DNA of 64,000 nt from Blastococcus sp. Marseille-P5729 (lineage in GTDB: Bacteria; Actinomycetota; Actinomycetes; Mycobacteriales; Antricoccaceae), in NCBI RefSeq assembly GCF_900292035.1, contig NZ_OMPO01000001.1:937192-1001191 (forward strand). Reading direction: 5' to 3'. Position numbers and translations under genes: made by a program. Below the pieces are notes generated by a model. It searched no databases, had not been told where the DNA came from, and worked only from the letters and a program-made list of their open reading frames with translations. Of this stretch, positions 24,879 through 39,761 are shown piece after piece (position 1 is the stretch's first letter; every line of letters begins with the position of its first letter).

Positions 24879-26105
24879 GTGCCGCAGATCGCTCGCGGGC
24901 CCGAGAACCCGTACCCGGTCCGCGTCATCGCGATGAAGATCGCCGGCTGGATCGACCGTCTGGGGCCGATCTGGCTGGAGGGCGAGATCGCGCAGCTGAA
25001 CGTTCGGGCGGGCACCAAACTGGCCTACCTGACGCTACGCGATCTGGAGGCGCAGTACTCGTTGCCGATCACCGCCCAGGTCGGCGTGGTGCAGGCCGTC
25101 GACGGCGGCCTCACCGAAGGCAACCGGGTAATCGTGCACTGCAAGCCGGAGTTCTGGGCTCAACGCGGGGCGTTCTCGATGCGCGCGCGGGAGATTCGCC
25201 AGGTGGGCCTCGGCGACCTGCTGGCGCGCATCGAGCGGTTGCGCAAGGCGCTGGAGGCCGAGGGCCTGTTCGCGGCCGAGCTGAAGCGGCCGCTACCGTT
25301 CCTGCCGCGCCGGATCGGGCTGATCACCGGACGCGATAGTGCTGCGGAGAAGGATGTGCTCAGCAACGCCCGCAAGCGCTGGCCGGCCGTCCAGTTCAGC
25401 GTGCTGAATGTTGCGGTCCAGGGCCAGACCGCAGCCGGTGAGGTGGTCGCGGCGCTGCGCCGGATGGACTCCGACGCCCAGATCGACGTCATCGTGATCG
25501 CGCGCGGCGGCGGGTCGGTCGAGGATCTGCTGCCCTTCAGTGACGAGTCGCTTGTGCGTGCCGTCGCGCAGGCCCGCACGCCGGTGGTCAGCGCCATCGG
25601 GCACGAACCGGACGCGCCGTTGCTGGACTACGTCGCGGACGTCCGCGCCTCGACCCCGACGGACGCCGCCAAGCGGGTCGTCCCCGACGTCGGCGAGGAG
25701 AATGCACGGATCGCGCAGGGCCGCGACCGGATCCGGGCTGCGCTGCAACGGTCCATCGACCAGGGTTACCACCTGATCGAGCAGCTCACCTCCCGGCCCG
25801 TGCTCGCCGCACCGGAGTCGATGATTCTGGATCGCCGCGACGACATCGAGCGGGGCCGCGACCGGATCCGTCGCGCCACCACACACCGCCTGGCGATCGA
25901 GCGTGAGACGCTGACAGCCGCGCGGGCTCGCGTCACCGCACTGTCCCCGACCGCGACACTGCAGCGCGGTTACGCCGTGCTGCAACGCACGGACGGCGCC
26001 GTCGTCACCTCCACCGATGTGTCCCCGGGCAGCCGGCTCAGCGCGCTCGTCACCGACGGACGGATCGACCTGACCGTCGAGCAGACCCACCCGAAGGAGA
26101 CCTGA
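24879..26105 (+). CDS. xseA: exodeoxyribonuclease VII large subunit
   Basis: 408 residues, GTG start 3 bases after the preceding stop. An OB-fold N-terminus (IWLEGEIAQLNVRAGTKLAY) is followed by the XseA catalytic region: LPRRIGLITGRDSAAEKDVL, IDVIVIARGGGSVEDLLPFS, PVVSAIGHEPDAPLLDYVAD, RASTPTDAAKRVVPDV. The C-terminal coiled coil binds the small subunit. The enzyme degrades single-stranded DNA from both ends in repair. xseB overlaps its stop by one base (TGATG), so the subunits are translated together. Confidence 0.96.
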   Translation: MPQIARGPENPYPVRVIAMKIAGWIDRLGPIWLEGEIAQLNVRAGTKLAYLTLRDLEAQYSLPITAQVGVVQAVDGGLTEGNRVIVHCKPEFWAQRGAFSMRAREIRQVGLGDLLARIERLRKALEAEGLFAAELKRPLPFLPRRIGLITGRDSAAEKDVLSNARKRWPAVQFSVLNVAVQGQTAAGEVVAALRRMDSDAQIDVIVIARGGGSVEDLLPFSDESLVRAVAQARTPVVSAIGHEPDAPLLDYVADVRASTPTDAAKRVVPDVGEENARIAQGRDRIRAALQRSIDQGYHLIEQLTSRPVLAAPESMILDRRDDIERGRDRIRRATTHRLAIERETLTAARARVTALSPTATLQRGYAVLQRTDGAVVTSTDVSPGSRLSALVTDGRIDLTVEQTHPKET

Positions 26106-26326
26106 TGACCCAGTCCGCCGACGACGGCCTGACCTACGAGCAGGCGCGCCACGCACTCGGGGAGGTCGTGCAGAAGCTGGAGGCGGGAGGGATCCCGCTC
26201 GAAGAGTCCATCGCGCTGTGGGAACGCGGTGAGAAGCTCGCCAACACCTGCCAGCGGCTGCTGGATGGCGCCCAGGAGCGCCTCGACGCAGCGATCGAGA
26301 ACGCCCACCAGGACGACGAGATCTAG
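26105..26326 (+). CDS. xseB: exodeoxyribonuclease VII small subunit
   Basis: 73 residues with the family pattern LTYEQARHALGEVVQKLEAG, then IPLEESIALWERGEKLANTC. Two helices bundle with the C-terminal helices of XseA, several copies per large subunit. Overlaps xseA by one base. Confidence 0.95.
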   Translation: MTQSADDGLTYEQARHALGEVVQKLEAGGIPLEESIALWERGEKLANTCQRLLDGAQERLDAAIENAHQDDEI

Positions 26327-26335
26327 AGCCCAGCG

Positions 26336-26893
26336 CTACTTGGCGGGCTGCACGGACCCGGCCAGCTCGCGCAGCTCGGCGTACGCCGCGGTCCCGGACA
26401 CGACGGCGACAAAACCCTCGCCCTCGGCGACCATCGCGCGGCCGCCGCTGCTGCTCACGGGCACCCACGTCAGCCCGCCCAGCTGGACCGGCTCGCCGTC
26501 CGGGTCGTTGACGATCTCCGCGTTGGCCAGCGCGCGGTCCAGCACCGCGTCACGGTCCCCGGAGCTGATGACATACCGGCCGGTCGCACCGTCCGGTGTG
26601 AGGTAGCCGATCGACAGGCCGGTGACCCGGTCGTCGTCATCGCGCAGCAGCACCGCCGAGGTCGCCTGCCACTGGTCACCCAGTACGGCCGGCGCCACCA
26701 GTGGATAGTCGACCTCCCGGGCGGCGCTGGAGATGTCGCCCTGCGGGTCGACCGTCGTCACCTGGTCCTCGCCCGGGCCGCAGAAGTACACGAACGCGAC
26801 GACCGCGATAACGATGGGGATCAGCGACCACAACATGTCCTTGGCGGACTCGTATCCGCGCTTGCGAGGGCGGTAGGGCTGGGTGTCGGCCAC
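26336..26893 (-). CDS. DUF4245-like membrane-anchored protein
   Basis: 185 residues from GTG at 26891-26893; an upstream in-frame ATG at 26944 adds a basic stretch that looks non-coding. One N-terminal helix (MLWSLIPIVIAVVAFVYFCG) anchors an outer domain beginning EDQVTTVDPQGDISSAAREV and ending VVSGTAAYAELRELAGSVQP. Matches the DUF4245 protein next to glpX in Mycobacterium (Rv1100c position). Function unknown. Convergent with xseB. Confidence 0.78.
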   Translation of the reverse strand: MADTQPYRPRKRGYESAKDMLWSLIPIVIAVVAFVYFCGPGEDQVTTVDPQGDISSAAREVDYPLVAPAVLGDQWQATSAVLLRDDDDRVTGLSIGYLTPDGATGRYVISSGDRDAVLDRALANAEIVNDPDGEPVQLGGLTWVPVSSSGGRAMVAEGEGFVAVVSGTAAYAELRELAGSVQPAK

Positions 26894-26979
26894 CGGTCCA
26901 TGATGCCGCAGCGGCACGGCGCGGACGGGGCGGGGCCAACCCATAGGATGGATCAGCAGCCAGATAGAAGGAGCCAGCC

Positions 26980-27996
26980 GTGCCCGGTGAGAACGAGACC
27001 ACGCCCAAGCGCTCAGTGATCGCGCCAGACCGCAACATCGCCCTCGAGCTCGTCCGTGTCACCGAGGCTGCGGCGCTCGCCGCCTCCCGATGGGTCGGCC
27101 GCGGCAGCAAGAACGATGGCGACGGCGCGGCGGTCGACGCGATGCGCTCGCTGATCTCGACCGTCGAGATGCAAGGCGTCGTGGTGATCGGCGAGGGTGA
27201 GAAGGACGAGGCCCCGATGCTGTTCAACGGCGAGGAGGTCGGCACCGGCACCGGCCCGCGGTACGACGTGGCGGTGGACCCGATCGACGGCACCACCCTG
27301 ATGGCGAAGGGCATGCCGAACGCCATCGCGGTCATGGCGCTGGCCGACCGCGGCTCGATGTTCGACCCGTCAGCGGTCTTCTACATGGAGAAGATCGCCG
27401 TCGGCCCGGACGCCGTAGGCTCGATCGACATCAACGCCTCGGTGGCCGACAACCTGGCCAGCATCGCCAAGGCCAAGGGGCGCCCGGTCAATGACCTCAC
27501 GGTATGCGTGCTGGATCGGCCGCGTCACGAGCAGCTGGTCCGCGACATCCGCCAGGCTGGCGCGCGCATCAAGTTCATCTCGGACGGCGACGTCGCCGGC
27601 GCGATCGCGGCCGCCCAGCGCGGCGCGGCGGTCGACGTCCTCATGGGCATCGGCGGCACCCCGGAGGGCATCATCGCGGCATGCGCGCTGAAGTGCATGG
27701 GCGGTGAGATTCAGGGCAAGCTATGGCCGCAGGACGACGCCGAGCGGCAGAAGGCCCTCGATGCCGGGCACGACCTCGACCGCGTGCTGAGCATCCAGGA
27801 CCTGGTTAGCGGCGAGAACGTGTTCTTCAGCGCCACCGGCATCACCGACGGCGAGCTGCTGAAGGGCGTGCGCTACGAGGGCCGCTCGGCGACGACGTCC
27901 TCCCTGGTGATGCGCAACTCCTCCGGCACGATCCGCCAGATCGACTCACGGCACGCGCTGGAGAAGGTGCACAGCTACTACGACGCGCAGGGCTAA
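26980..27996 (+). CDS. glpX: class II fructose-1,6-bisphosphatase
   Basis: 338 residues, GTG start with AAGGAG 7 bases before it. [14 protein letters not shown] at about 69-82 and [20 protein letters not shown] near 98-117 are the metal and phosphate-binding motifs of GlpX enzymes. The enzyme hydrolyses fructose-1,6-bisphosphate in gluconeogenesis and is the essential form in Mycobacterium. No class I enzyme is seen in this window. Confidence 0.96.
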   Translation: MPGENETTPKRSVIAPDRNIALELVRVTEAAALAASRWVGRGSKNDGDGAAVDAMRSLISTVEMQGVVVIGEGEKDEAPMLFNGEEVGTGTGPRYDVAVDPIDGTTLMAKGMPNAIAVMALADRGSMFDPSAVFYMEKIAVGPDAVGSIDINASVADNLASIAKAKGRPVNDLTVCVLDRPRHEQLVRDIRQAGARIKFISDGDVAGAIAAAQRGAAVDVLMGIGGTPEGIIAACALKCMGGEIQGKLWPQDDAERQKALDAGHDLDRVLSIQDLVSGENVFFSATGITDGELLKGVRYEGRSATTSSLVMRNSSGTIRQIDSRHALEKVHSYYDAQG

Positions 27997-28019
27997 CGAC
28001 CCGCTCAGCAACGGGTACG

Positions 28020-29360
28020 TCAGAGCGGGTAGTCCTCCAGGAGGCTCGTGACGAGCGCCGCGATCGGCGAGCGCTCGCTTCTGCTGAGCGTGTAGTGCGC
28101 GAACAGCGGGTGCCCCTTCATCGACTCGATGACGGCGTTGATGCCGTCGTGCCGCCCGACGCGAAGGTTGTCGCGCTGCGCGACGTCGTGCGTGAGGACG
28201 ACGCGGGAGTTCTGTCCCATCCGGCTCAGCACGGTCAGCAGCACGTTGCGCTCCAGCGACTGTGCCTCATCGACGATCACGAACGCATCGTGCAGCGACC
28301 GACCGCGGATGTGCGTCAGCGGCAGCACCTCGAGCAGGTCGCGCTGCAGCACCTCGTCGATGACCTGCCGGGAGGTGACCGCGCCGAGGGTGTCGAAGAC
28401 CGCCTGCGCCCACGGGTTCATCTTCTCCCCCTCGGTGCCGGGGAGATAGCCGAGCTCCTGGCCACCGACGGCGTACAGCGGACGGAACACGATGACCTTC
28501 TTGTGCACCCGCCGCTCAAGCACGGCCTCGAGACCGGCGCACAGCGCAAGGGCGGACTTGCCGGTCCCCGCCCGGCCGCCCAGGGACACGATGCCGACGC
28601 TCTCGTCGAGCAGGACGTCGAGGGCGATCCGTTGCTCGGCCGAGCGGCCGCGGATGCCGAATGCCTCCGCGCTGGCCCGGATCAGCCGGATCTGCTTCTC
28701 AGGGGTCACCCGGCCCAGGGCGCTGCTGCCCGCGGCATGCAGCACCAGTCCGGTGTGGCAGGGCAGATCGCGGGCCTCATCATGGTCGATGACGGTCGAC
28801 TCGTAGAGCTCATCGAGCTGCTCAACGCTCATGTCGATCTCGCGCATGCCGGTCCAGCCGGTCTCGACGGCTCCGATCGCCCGGTACTCCTCCGCCGGCA
28901 GCCCGACGGCGGCGGCCTTCACCCGCAGCGGCATGTCCTTGGTGACCAGGACGACGTCCTCGCCCTCAGCGCGAAGATTCAACGCCACGGCAAGAATGCG
29001 GGCGTCGTTGCCGCCGTCACGGAAGCCGTTGGGCAGCACCGTAGCATCGACGTGGTTGAGCTCGACCCGGATCGTGCCGCCCTCATCGCCGATCGGGACC
29101 GGACCGTCGAGCCGGCCGTGCGCAGCGCGCAGATCATCGAGGGTGCGCAGCGACTCACGCGCGAACCAGCCGAGTTCGGGGTGGTGCCGCTTGGCCTCCA
29201 GCTCGCCGATGACGACGATTGGCAGCACGATCTCGTGCTCACCGAAGCGCCGCAGCGAGGTGGGGTCAGACAGCAGCACGCTGGTGTCGAGGACATAACA
29301 CCGGCGCCGGCCACCCCCCTGCTGGCTCGAGGTGGAGTGGGAGCGCGCGCGTGGTGCCAT
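28020..29360 (-). CDS. PhoH2-type protein, PIN domain plus PhoH ATPase
   Basis: 446 residues starting at [20 protein letters not shown]. The N-terminal PIN domain ([64 protein letters not shown]) is joined to a PhoH ATPase with Walker [17 protein letters not shown] near residue 260 and Walker [13 protein letters not shown]. PhoH2 proteins in Mycobacterium unwind and cut RNA. Here no small antitoxin-like gene precedes it. Divergent from the HMG-CoA lyase-like gene; the 173-base gap holds their promoters. Confidence 0.93.
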   Translation of the reverse strand: MAPRARSHSTSSQQGGGRRRCYVLDTSVLLSDPTSLRRFGEHEIVLPIVVIGELEAKRHHPELGWFARESLRTLDDLRAAHGRLDGPVPIGDEGGTIRVELNHVDATVLPNGFRDGGNDARILAVALNLRAEGEDVVLVTKDMPLRVKAAAVGLPAEEYRAIGAVETGWTGMREIDMSVEQLDELYESTVIDHDEARDLPCHTGLVLHAAGSSALGRVTPEKQIRLIRASAEAFGIRGRSAEQRIALDVLLDESVGIVSLGGRAGTGKSALALCAGLEAVLERRVHKKVIVFRPLYAVGGQELGYLPGTEGEKMNPWAQAVFDTLGAVTSRQVIDEVLQRDLLEVLPLTHIRGRSLHDAFVIVDEAQSLERNVLLTVLSRMGQNSRVVLTHDVAQRDNLRVGRHDGINAVIESMKGHPLFAHYTLSRSERSPIAALVTSLLEDYPL

Positions 29361-29533
29361 GTGTAGTTCTCCTAGTGACGAGGAGGCGTTGTCGACTGCA
29401 TGGACTGCTGTTTCAGTTGTGGTGCTGCTACCGGTGAACCTATGCCAGGGCGCGACGGCGGAGGCGGCGGACACGCCAATGCATCGTGGCCAGGAGGTTA
29501 AATCCCGCGATGCGCTCCCATTACGATCAGGGC

Positions 29534-30448
29534 ATGTCCCACGAGCTCTCCATCGTCGAGGTCGCCCCGCGCGACGGCCTGCAGAACGAGAAGACCCTGC
29601 TGACCACGGCTGCGAAGGTCTCGCTCATCGAGCAGCTGGTGGAGGCCGGCGTACGCCGTATCGAGGCCGCGTCGTTCGTCCACCCGAAGCTGGTCCCGGC
29701 GATGGCTGACTCCGAGGCGGTGATGGAAGCGGTCCCTCGGCGGGGCGACGTCTCCTACATCGGCCTGGTGCTCAACTCGCGCGGGGGGGCGCGGGCCCAG
29801 GCTGCCGGGGTCGACGAGGTCAACGTGGTCGCGAGCGCGTCCGAGGGCTTCGCGCAGCGCAACCAGAACTCCTCCGTTGAGGCGATCATCAGCGAGGCCG
29901 AGCAGGTGATCGCAGACGTCAAGCAGGCCGGAATGCCGGTCTCCATCACGATCACGACGGTGTTCGGCTGCCCCTTCGACGGCGAGGTCGACCCGGACGT
30001 GACGGTGGGGCTGGCCGCCCGGGCGGCGAGGGCGGGCGTCGACGAGATCGCGCTCGGTGACACGATCGGCGTCGCCGTCCCCACCCAGGTATCGAGCTTG
30101 TTCAATGCGATACGGGCCGAGGTGGGTGACGGCGTCCGGCTGCGCGGGCACTTCCACAACACCCGCAACACCGGGTACGCGAACGCGTACGCGGCCCTGG
30201 AGGCGGGGGTGCGCGTGCTGGACGCGAGCGCGGGCGGCATCGGTGGTTGCCCCTTCGCGCCCGCCGCGACCGGCAACATCGCCACCGAGGACCTGCTGTA
30301 CCTGGTGCACCGGATGGGCTACCGGACCGGCGTCGACCTGGAGAAGATCACGCCGATCTCCGCGTTCCTAGCCGGCGAGCTGCACCACGACACACCCGCG
30401 CTGCTGGGCAAGGCCGGCGGCTTCCCGACCCCGGACGGAGCACGCTGA
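29534..30448 (+). CDS. hydroxymethylglutaryl-CoA lyase-like protein
   Basis: 304 residues from ATG at 29534. The TIM-barrel catalytic motifs are present: [19 protein letters not shown] near the start, then [18 protein letters not shown] with metal-binding histidines, and [20 protein letters not shown] with the active-site Cys. HMG-CoA lyase splits HMG-CoA to acetoacetate and acetyl-CoA at the end of leucine breakdown. Related citramalate or other DRE-TIM lyases cannot be fully excluded. The stop abuts the next ATG (TGAATG), so the lipoprotein gene is in the same operon. Confidence 0.88.
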   Translation: MSHELSIVEVAPRDGLQNEKTLLTTAAKVSLIEQLVEAGVRRIEAASFVHPKLVPAMADSEAVMEAVPRRGDVSYIGLVLNSRGGARAQAAGVDEVNVVASASEGFAQRNQNSSVEAIISEAEQVIADVKQAGMPVSITITTVFGCPFDGEVDPDVTVGLAARAARAGVDEIALGDTIGVAVPTQVSSLFNAIRAEVGDGVRLRGHFHNTRNTGYANAYAALEAGVRVLDASAGGIGGCPFAPAATGNIATEDLLYLVHRMGYRTGVDLEKITPISAFLAGELHHDTPALLGKAGGFPTPDGAR

Positions 30449-31135
30449 ATGCGTCGATCCATCACCGCCATTGCCGCCGCCGCGACCGGGCTTGTCCTAC
30501 TGGCCGGCTGCGCAGCCGAGCCCGAATCGGACGGCGCACCCGCGTCCTCCTCGGCCACCCCGTCGGCGAGCGAGTCCGCCACCGACCCGGGCGACGAGTC
30601 GTCGTCCGCCGCGCCCTCCAGCGGCGACGCGCAGCCGAGCGACACCGCGGCCGCATCGTCATCCGCCGACGCCTCGGCCAGCCCCGAGCCCAGCGAGGCC
30701 CCGTTCGCAGCTGACACCAGCCCCGATACCGGGACCGCGTCCGCGGACGCCTCGCTCGTGCTGACGTCGGTGCGTACCGGCACGCAGGACGGCTTCGACC
30801 GCGTCGTGCTGGAGTTCAGCGGCCCGGGTGCCCCCGGGTGGGAGGCGCAATACACCGACGCCGCGTCCCGGCAGGGCCAGGGCGATCCGATCGATCCCGG
30901 CGGCAACGCGATCCTGGATATCCGGGTCAACGGCTCGGCGATCCCGGAGCCCGGCGCCGCCACGGTCCCCGCGGGCCAGATCTCCCCGGCCGGAACGAGC
31001 GTGATCAAGGGCGTGTTCAACGACGGCACCTTCGAAGGCGTGACCCACGTGGTCCTGGGCGTGGATGGCAAGAAGCCCTTCCGGGTGTTCTCGCTGGCGA
31101 ACCCGCCGCGGGTGGTCATCGACGTCCAGCACTAG
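30449..31135 (+). CDS. lipoprotein with AMIN-like domain
   Basis: 228 residues. Signal peptide with lipobox (AAAATGLVLLAGCAAEPE), a Ser/Ala/Pro-rich linker to about residue 95, then a folded domain starting VLTSVRTGTQDGFDRVVLEF and ending VDGKKPFRVFSLANPPRVVI. That ending is the hallmark of actinobacterial AMIN-like domains, which are thought to bind the cell wall. Immediately follows the lyase gene with no spacing. Surface localisation follows from the lipobox; partner unknown. Confidence 0.82.
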   Translation: MRRSITAIAAAATGLVLLAGCAAEPESDGAPASSSATPSASESATDPGDESSSAAPSSGDAQPSDTAAASSSADASASPEPSEAPFAADTSPDTGTASADASLVLTSVRTGTQDGFDRVVLEFSGPGAPGWEAQYTDAASRQGQGDPIDPGGNAILDIRVNGSAIPEPGAATVPAGQISPAGTSVIKGVFNDGTFEGVTHVVLGVDGKKPFRVFSLANPPRVVIDVQH

Positions 31136-31362
31136 CTGACCCGAACGCTCCTCGAGCGAAGGAGCCCGGCCCCCGTAGCTGATCGAGTCACCGGCCTCGA
31201 GCACCAGCACCTCGAGCGCGCGGCGAGGGTCCTCGCCGAGGTCGCCAGCGCCGTCAGCAAGCCGGACGGGCAGCTACACGTGGCGCCGGGGTACCGAGCT
31301 GGCCTTCCTCCATCCGCTACCCAGATGCTGCCCGAATAGCTAGCCGACACCCGGGAACGCCA

Positions 31363-31395
31363 GAAGCCCCCGCAGGAAGTACCTGCGGGGGCTTC
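31363..31395 (-). terminator. terminator downstream of rpoC
   Basis: Perfect 14-base arms, GAAGCCCCCGCAGG and CCTGCGGGGGCTTC, with a 5-base loop, 15 bases after the rpoC stop. No clear T run on either strand, so it may work both ways or need Rho. Confidence 0.7.
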
Positions 31396-31409
31396 TTCGC
31401 TCAATCGAG

Positions 31410-35312
<3,903 letters not shown>

Positions 35313-35347
35313 GTATGTAGTCCCTTGTTAGTTCGTATCGGGAGGGC

Positions 35348-38300
35348 TTAGCCCTCGAGGTCGACGATGCTCGGCTCGCGCCGGGACAGGTCGATTCCAA
35401 GCTCGTCAGCCGTGCGCCCGGCCTCGTCGTCGGCGTCCCGCAGCTCGATGGCGTGGCCATCGCTGGAGAGCACCTGGACGTTCAGGCACAGCGACTGGAG
35501 CTCCTTCAGAAGCACCTTGAACGACTCGGGGATGCCCGGCTCGGGGACGTTCTCGCCCTTCACGATCGCCTCGTAGACCTTCACGCGGCCGACGATGTCG
35601 TCGGACTTGATCGTCAGCAGCTCCTGCAGCGCGTACGCCGCGCCGTAGGCCTGCATCGCCCAGCACTCCATCTCGCCGAAGCGCTGACCACCGAACTGCG
35701 CCTTACCGCCCAGCGGCTGCTGGGTGATCATCGAGTACGGGCCGGTCGAGCGCGCGTGGATCTTGTCGTCGACCAGGTGCAGCAGCTTCAGGATGTAGAT
35801 GTAGCCGACCGTGATCGGAGTCGGGAAGGGCTCACCGGAGCGGCCGTCGAAAAGCTGCGCCTTGCCGTTGCTGCCGACCATCCGCTGGCCGTCGCGGTTC
35901 GGGGTCGTCGAGCCGAGCAGCCCGATGACCTCCTCCTCGCGAGCGCCGTCGAAGATCGGGGTCGCGGTGTTGGTGCCTGGTTCGGAGCTGCGGGCGTCCT
36001 CGGGCAGCAGCTGCGCCCAGTCGGGGTTGCCCTCAACCTCCCAGCCCTGCTTGGCGATCCAGCCCAGGTGCGTCTCGAGGATCTGTCCCACGTTCATGCG
36101 GGACGGCACACCGAGCGGGTTGAGGATGACGTCCACCGGGGTCCCGTCTGGCAGGAAGGGCATGTCCTCCTCGGGGAGGATCTTGGAGATGACGCCCTTG
36201 TTGCCGTGACGGCCGGCGAGCTTGTCGCCGTCGGTGATCTTGCGCATCTGCGCGACGTACACGCGGATCAGCTCGTTCACGCCCGGCGCCAGCTCGTCGC
36301 CCTCCTCGCGGGAGAACACCTGCACGCCGATGACCTTGCCGGACTCACCGTGCTTGACCTTCAGCGAGGTGTCGCGCACCTCGCGCGCCTTCTCGCCGAA
36401 GATCGCGCGCAGCAGCCGCTCCTCGGGGGTCAGCTCGGTCTCGCCCTTCGGGGTGACCTTGCCGACCAGGACGTCGCCGGCCACGACCTCGGCGCCGATG
36501 CGGATGATGCCGCGCTCGTCGAGATCCGCCAGCGCCTCCTCGGAGACGTTGGGGATGTCGCGGGTGATCTCCTCCGGGCCCAGCTTGGTGTCGCGGGCGT
36601 CGACCTCGAACTCCTCGATGTGGATCGAGGAGAGGACGTCGTCGCGCACCAGTCGCTGGGACAGGATGATCGCGTCCTCGAAGTTGTGGCCCTCCCACGG
36701 CATGAACGCAACCAGCAGGTTGCGTCCGAGCGCGAGCTCGCCGTTCTCGGTGCACGGGCCGTCGGCGATGATCTGCCCGACCTCAACCCGCTGTCCTTCG
36801 TCGACCAGGACCTTCTGGTTGACGCAGGTGCCCTGGTTCGAGCGGTTGAACTTGTGCAGACCGAAGGTCTGGCGGGTGCCGTCGTCCGCCATGATCGTGA
36901 TGTAGTCGGCGGCGACCTCCTCGACCACGCCGCCCTTCGTGGCGGTGAGCACGTCGCCGGCGTCGATCGCCGCGCGCAACTCCATGCCGGTCCCGACCAG
37001 CGGGGCCTCGCTGCGCAGCAGCGGCACGGACTGCCGCTGCATGTTGGCGCCCATGAGCGCGCGGTTGGCATCGTCGTGCTCGAGGAACGGGATCATCGCA
37101 GTCGCGACCGAGTTCATCTGACGCGGCGAGACGTCCATGTAGTCCACGGCGTCCGGGTCGACCTCGACGGTCTCCCCGCCCTTGACGCGCACCAGCACGC
37201 GCTCGTCGACGAACCGGCCCTCGCCATCGACCGGCGAGTTCGCCTGGGCGATGACGTGCCGGTCCTCCTCGTCGGCGGACAGGTAGTCGACCTGGTCGGT
37301 AACCACGCCGTTCTCAACCTTGCGGTACGGCGACTCGATGAAGCCGAAGGGATTGACCCGCGCGAACGAGGCCAGCGAGCCGATCAGGCCGATGTTGGGG
37401 CCTTCTGGGGTCTCGATCGGGCACATGCGGCCGTAGTGCGACGGGTGGACGTCGCGGACCTCCATGCTGGCGCGCTCACGCGACAGGCCGCCCGGGCCCA
37501 GCGCCGACAGCCGGCGCTTGTGGGTCAGGCCCGCGAGCGGGTTGGTCTGGTCCATGAACTGCGAGAGCTGCGAGGTGCCGAAGAACTCCTTGATGGAGGC
37601 CGACACCGGGCGGATGTTGATCAGGGTCTGCGGCGTGATCGCCTCGACGTCCTGAGTGGTCATCCGCTCGCGGACGACGCGCTCCATGCGGGACAGACCG
37701 ACCCGGATCTGGTTCTGGATCAGCTCGCCGACGGTCCGCAGGCGGCGGTTGCCGAAGTGGTCGATGTCGTCGAGGTCGTAGCCCTCGTCGCCGGCGTGCA
37801 GGTGGACGATGTACTCGATCGAGGCGACGATGTCCTCTTCGGTGAGTACCGACTCGGCGGTCGGGATCTCCAGCTCGAGCTTCTTGTTGACCTTGTAGCG
37901 GCCGACCTTGGCCAGGTCGTAGCGCTTGGCGTTGAAGAACAGGTTGTTCAGCAGCGTCTTGGCCGAGTCGCGGGTCGGCGGCTCACCCGGGCGCAGCTTG
38001 CGATAGATGTCGAGGAGGGCCTCGTCCTCGGTCTTGATGTTGTCCTTCTCGAGGGTGGCCATCATGGTCTCGGACCAGCCGAAGTGCTCGCGGATGCGGT
38101 CCTCGCTCCAGCCGAGGGCCTTCAACAGCACGGTGACCGGCTGGCGGCGCTTGCGGTCGATGCGCACGCCGACGGTGTCACGCTTGTCGACGTCGAACTC
38201 CAGCCACGCGCCGCGGCTGGGGATCACCTTGCAGCCGTAGACGTCCTTGTCGGTGGTCTTGTCCAGCGACCGGTCGAAGTAGACGCCCGGGGAACGGACC

Positions 38301-38803
38301 AGCTGCGAGACGACGACGCGCTCGGTGCCGTTGATGACGAAGGTGCCGCCGGGGGTCATGATCGGGAAGTCGCCCATGAACACGGTCTGCGACTTGATCT
38401 CACCGGTGGTGTTGTTCATGAACTCGGCGGTGACGAACAGCGGGGCGCAGTACGTCATGTCCTTTTCCTTGCACGTCTCGATGTCGGCCTTGACATCCTC
38501 GAAACGTGGGTTGGAGAAGGTGAGGGACATGGTGTCCGAGAAGTCCTCGATCGGGGAGATCTCGTTGAGGATTTCCTCCAGGCCGCTGATGGCGGTCTGG
38601 TCGTCGCCTATGCGGGCGCGCCATGCGTCGTTGCCGACCAGCCAGTCGAAACTGGAGGTCTGCAGGGCGAGCAGGTCGGGCACTGCGAGCGGCTCGCGAA
38701 TCTTCGCGAACGACACGCGCTTCGGGGCTCCGGGGATGGGGAGGCCGTTGGCACCGGCAGTGGCGGACGAGCGGACGGTCGAATCGGGGCGGGAGCCTGC
38801 CAA
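35348..38803 (-). CDS. rpoB: RNA polymerase beta subunit
   Basis: 1151 residues. The rifampicin-resistance region reads [19 protein letters not shown] and [14 protein letters not shown], with the sensitive residues present at the positions equal to E. coli D516, H526 and S531 (the Ser is residue 433 here). C-terminal [20 protein letters not shown] contacts sigma and the template. First gene of rpoB-rpoC. Not directly linked to rplL here: a lipoprotein gene and a CoA-transferase fragment stand between them. Confidence 0.98.
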   Translation of the reverse strand: MAGSRPDSTVRSSATAGANGLPIPGAPKRVSFAKIREPLAVPDLLALQTSSFDWLVGNDAWRARIGDDQTAISGLEEILNEISPIEDFSDTMSLTFSNPRFEDVKADIETCKEKDMTYCAPLFVTAEFMNNTTGEIKSQTVFMGDFPIMTPGGTFVINGTERVVVSQLVRSPGVYFDRSLDKTTDKDVYGCKVIPSRGAWLEFDVDKRDTVGVRIDRKRRQPVTVLLKALGWSEDRIREHFGWSETMMATLEKDNIKTEDEALLDIYRKLRPGEPPTRDSAKTLLNNLFFNAKRYDLAKVGRYKVNKKLELEIPTAESVLTEEDIVASIEYIVHLHAGDEGYDLDDIDHFGNRRLRTVGELIQNQIRVGLSRMERVVRERMTTQDVEAITPQTLINIRPVSASIKEFFGTSQLSQFMDQTNPLAGLTHKRRLSALGPGGLSRERASMEVRDVHPSHYGRMCPIETPEGPNIGLIGSLASFARVNPFGFIESPYRKVENGVVTDQVDYLSADEEDRHVIAQANSPVDGEGRFVDERVLVRVKGGETVEVDPDAVDYMDVSPRQMNSVATAMIPFLEHDDANRALMGANMQRQSVPLLRSEAPLVGTGMELRAAIDAGDVLTATKGGVVEEVAADYITIMADDGTRQTFGLHKFNRSNQGTCVNQKVLVDEGQRVEVGQIIADGPCTENGELALGRNLLVAFMPWEGHNFEDAIILSQRLVRDDVLSSIHIEEFEVDARDTKLGPEEITRDIPNVSEEALADLDERGIIRIGAEVVAGDVLVGKVTPKGETELTPEERLLRAIFGEKAREVRDTSLKVKHGESGKVIGVQVFSREEGDELAPGVNELIRVYVAQMRKITDGDKLAGRHGNKGVISKILPEEDMPFLPDGTPVDVILNPLGVPSRMNVGQILETHLGWIAKQGWEVEGNPDWAQLLPEDARSSEPGTNTATPIFDGAREEEVIGLLGSTTPNRDGQRMVGSNGKAQLFDGRSGEPFPTPITVGYIYILKLLHLVDDKIHARSTGPYSMITQQPLGGKAQFGGQRFGEMECWAMQAYGAAYALQELLTIKSDDIVGRVKVYEAIVKGENVPEPGIPESFKVLLKELQSLCLNVQVLSSDGHAIELRDADDEAGRTADELGIDLSRREPSIVDLEG

Positions 38804-39156
38804 GGTGGGTCCTTCCGAGGACGGGCGTCTGCAATTTTCTGACCACGCTCCTCGTCACCTCTGGCGCGTCACCGCAGCGGCTCGCACGCATGCAGATTCG
38901 CGTGGTCGGCTGAGGTTTTACGAGATGCCAGAAGGAAGGCAGCGCAAACAGTAATTCTAGACACAGAAAAGGGGACGTGTCCAGGTCGCGACGGTGGCTC
39001 CGTCGTGAGTCGTCGGCCACAGCCGACGTGCTGCTCGCGCTCGGGGCGGCCGGTAGTTGCGCTGCCGGGGCCGCTCACGCCTCACGCGTGAGCACACGAT
39101 GCCCCTTCGCGGGCCAAACGTCAAGTTGCCGCGGCGCACTGTGCACAACTCAGTTG
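38804..39156 (-). promoter_or_regulatory. rpoB upstream region, no gene seen
   Basis: 353 bases without a supportable gene. On the minus strand a TTGACG (39119-39124) could be a -35, with CATCGT 17 bases further as a weak -10. A TAGAAT hexamer at 38954-38959 is a better -10 but has a poor -35. The long leader fits the usual untranslated region of rpoB. Confidence 0.35.
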
Positions 39157-39462
39157 TCACTCGCCGAAGAGCTCACGGCGGATCGCCTCGGTGTGCTCGC
39201 CGACGTCCGGGATCGGTGTCATGACCGGCGGCTCGGCGCCGACGAACGTGGCCGGCGGCAACAGCGCCTGCAGCGGGCCGACCGGAGACCCGACCTCGCG
39301 CCAGCGGTCGCGCGCCGCCAGCTGCGGATGCTCGACCAGACCGCGCATGGTGCGTAACCGCGCATTGGCGATCTGGGCGCCGTCCAGCCGGCGTACAACC
39401 TCGTCGGCGTCCAGCCGAAGCGTGACCTGCTCGATGACGGCGGTGAGCTCGGAACCAATCAC
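39157..39462 (-). pseudogene. class III CoA-transferase (CaiB/BaiF), C-terminal fragment
   Basis: The frame encodes about 100 residues. VIEQVTLRLDADEVVRRLDG, then IANARLRTMRGLVEHPQLAA and WREVGSPVGPLQALLPPATF form the usual end of CaiB/BaiF CoA-transferases. The N-terminal Rossmann part with the catalytic Asp is missing; the roughly 300 bases upstream to 39761 contain stops and no recognisable remainder. A decayed paralogue of the intact gene at 44008 is possible but they are not close in sequence. Confidence 0.7.
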
Positions 39463-39761
39463 ATTCGGTGTCTTGCACGGCGCGCTCGAGCAGTCTCCGC
39501 CCTCATGGCGGTGCGGCGCGGCCAGCGGACGAACTAGAACGTCGTCCGATCACCGGGCGGTCCGCAGCAAGACGAGGCGGACCGATCTATCGAAGTCTAT
39601 GCGCGCGGGCTGCCGGTCGGGGTGCGACGAGCCGAACGTCACGTAGCATCGCGGGCTCATGATTCACTCTGACTACACATACACACGCCACTGCGGCTCT
39701 CATGCCGGCCGCCGCGCTAGCAGACCTGGGTGGGGCCTGGGCCGGCTGAGACCGCTCGGTG

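Noticed and set aside
28095-29366. Plus-strand 420-codon frame opposite phoH
   Set aside because: Antisense shadow; the PIN and PhoH motifs are all on the minus strand.
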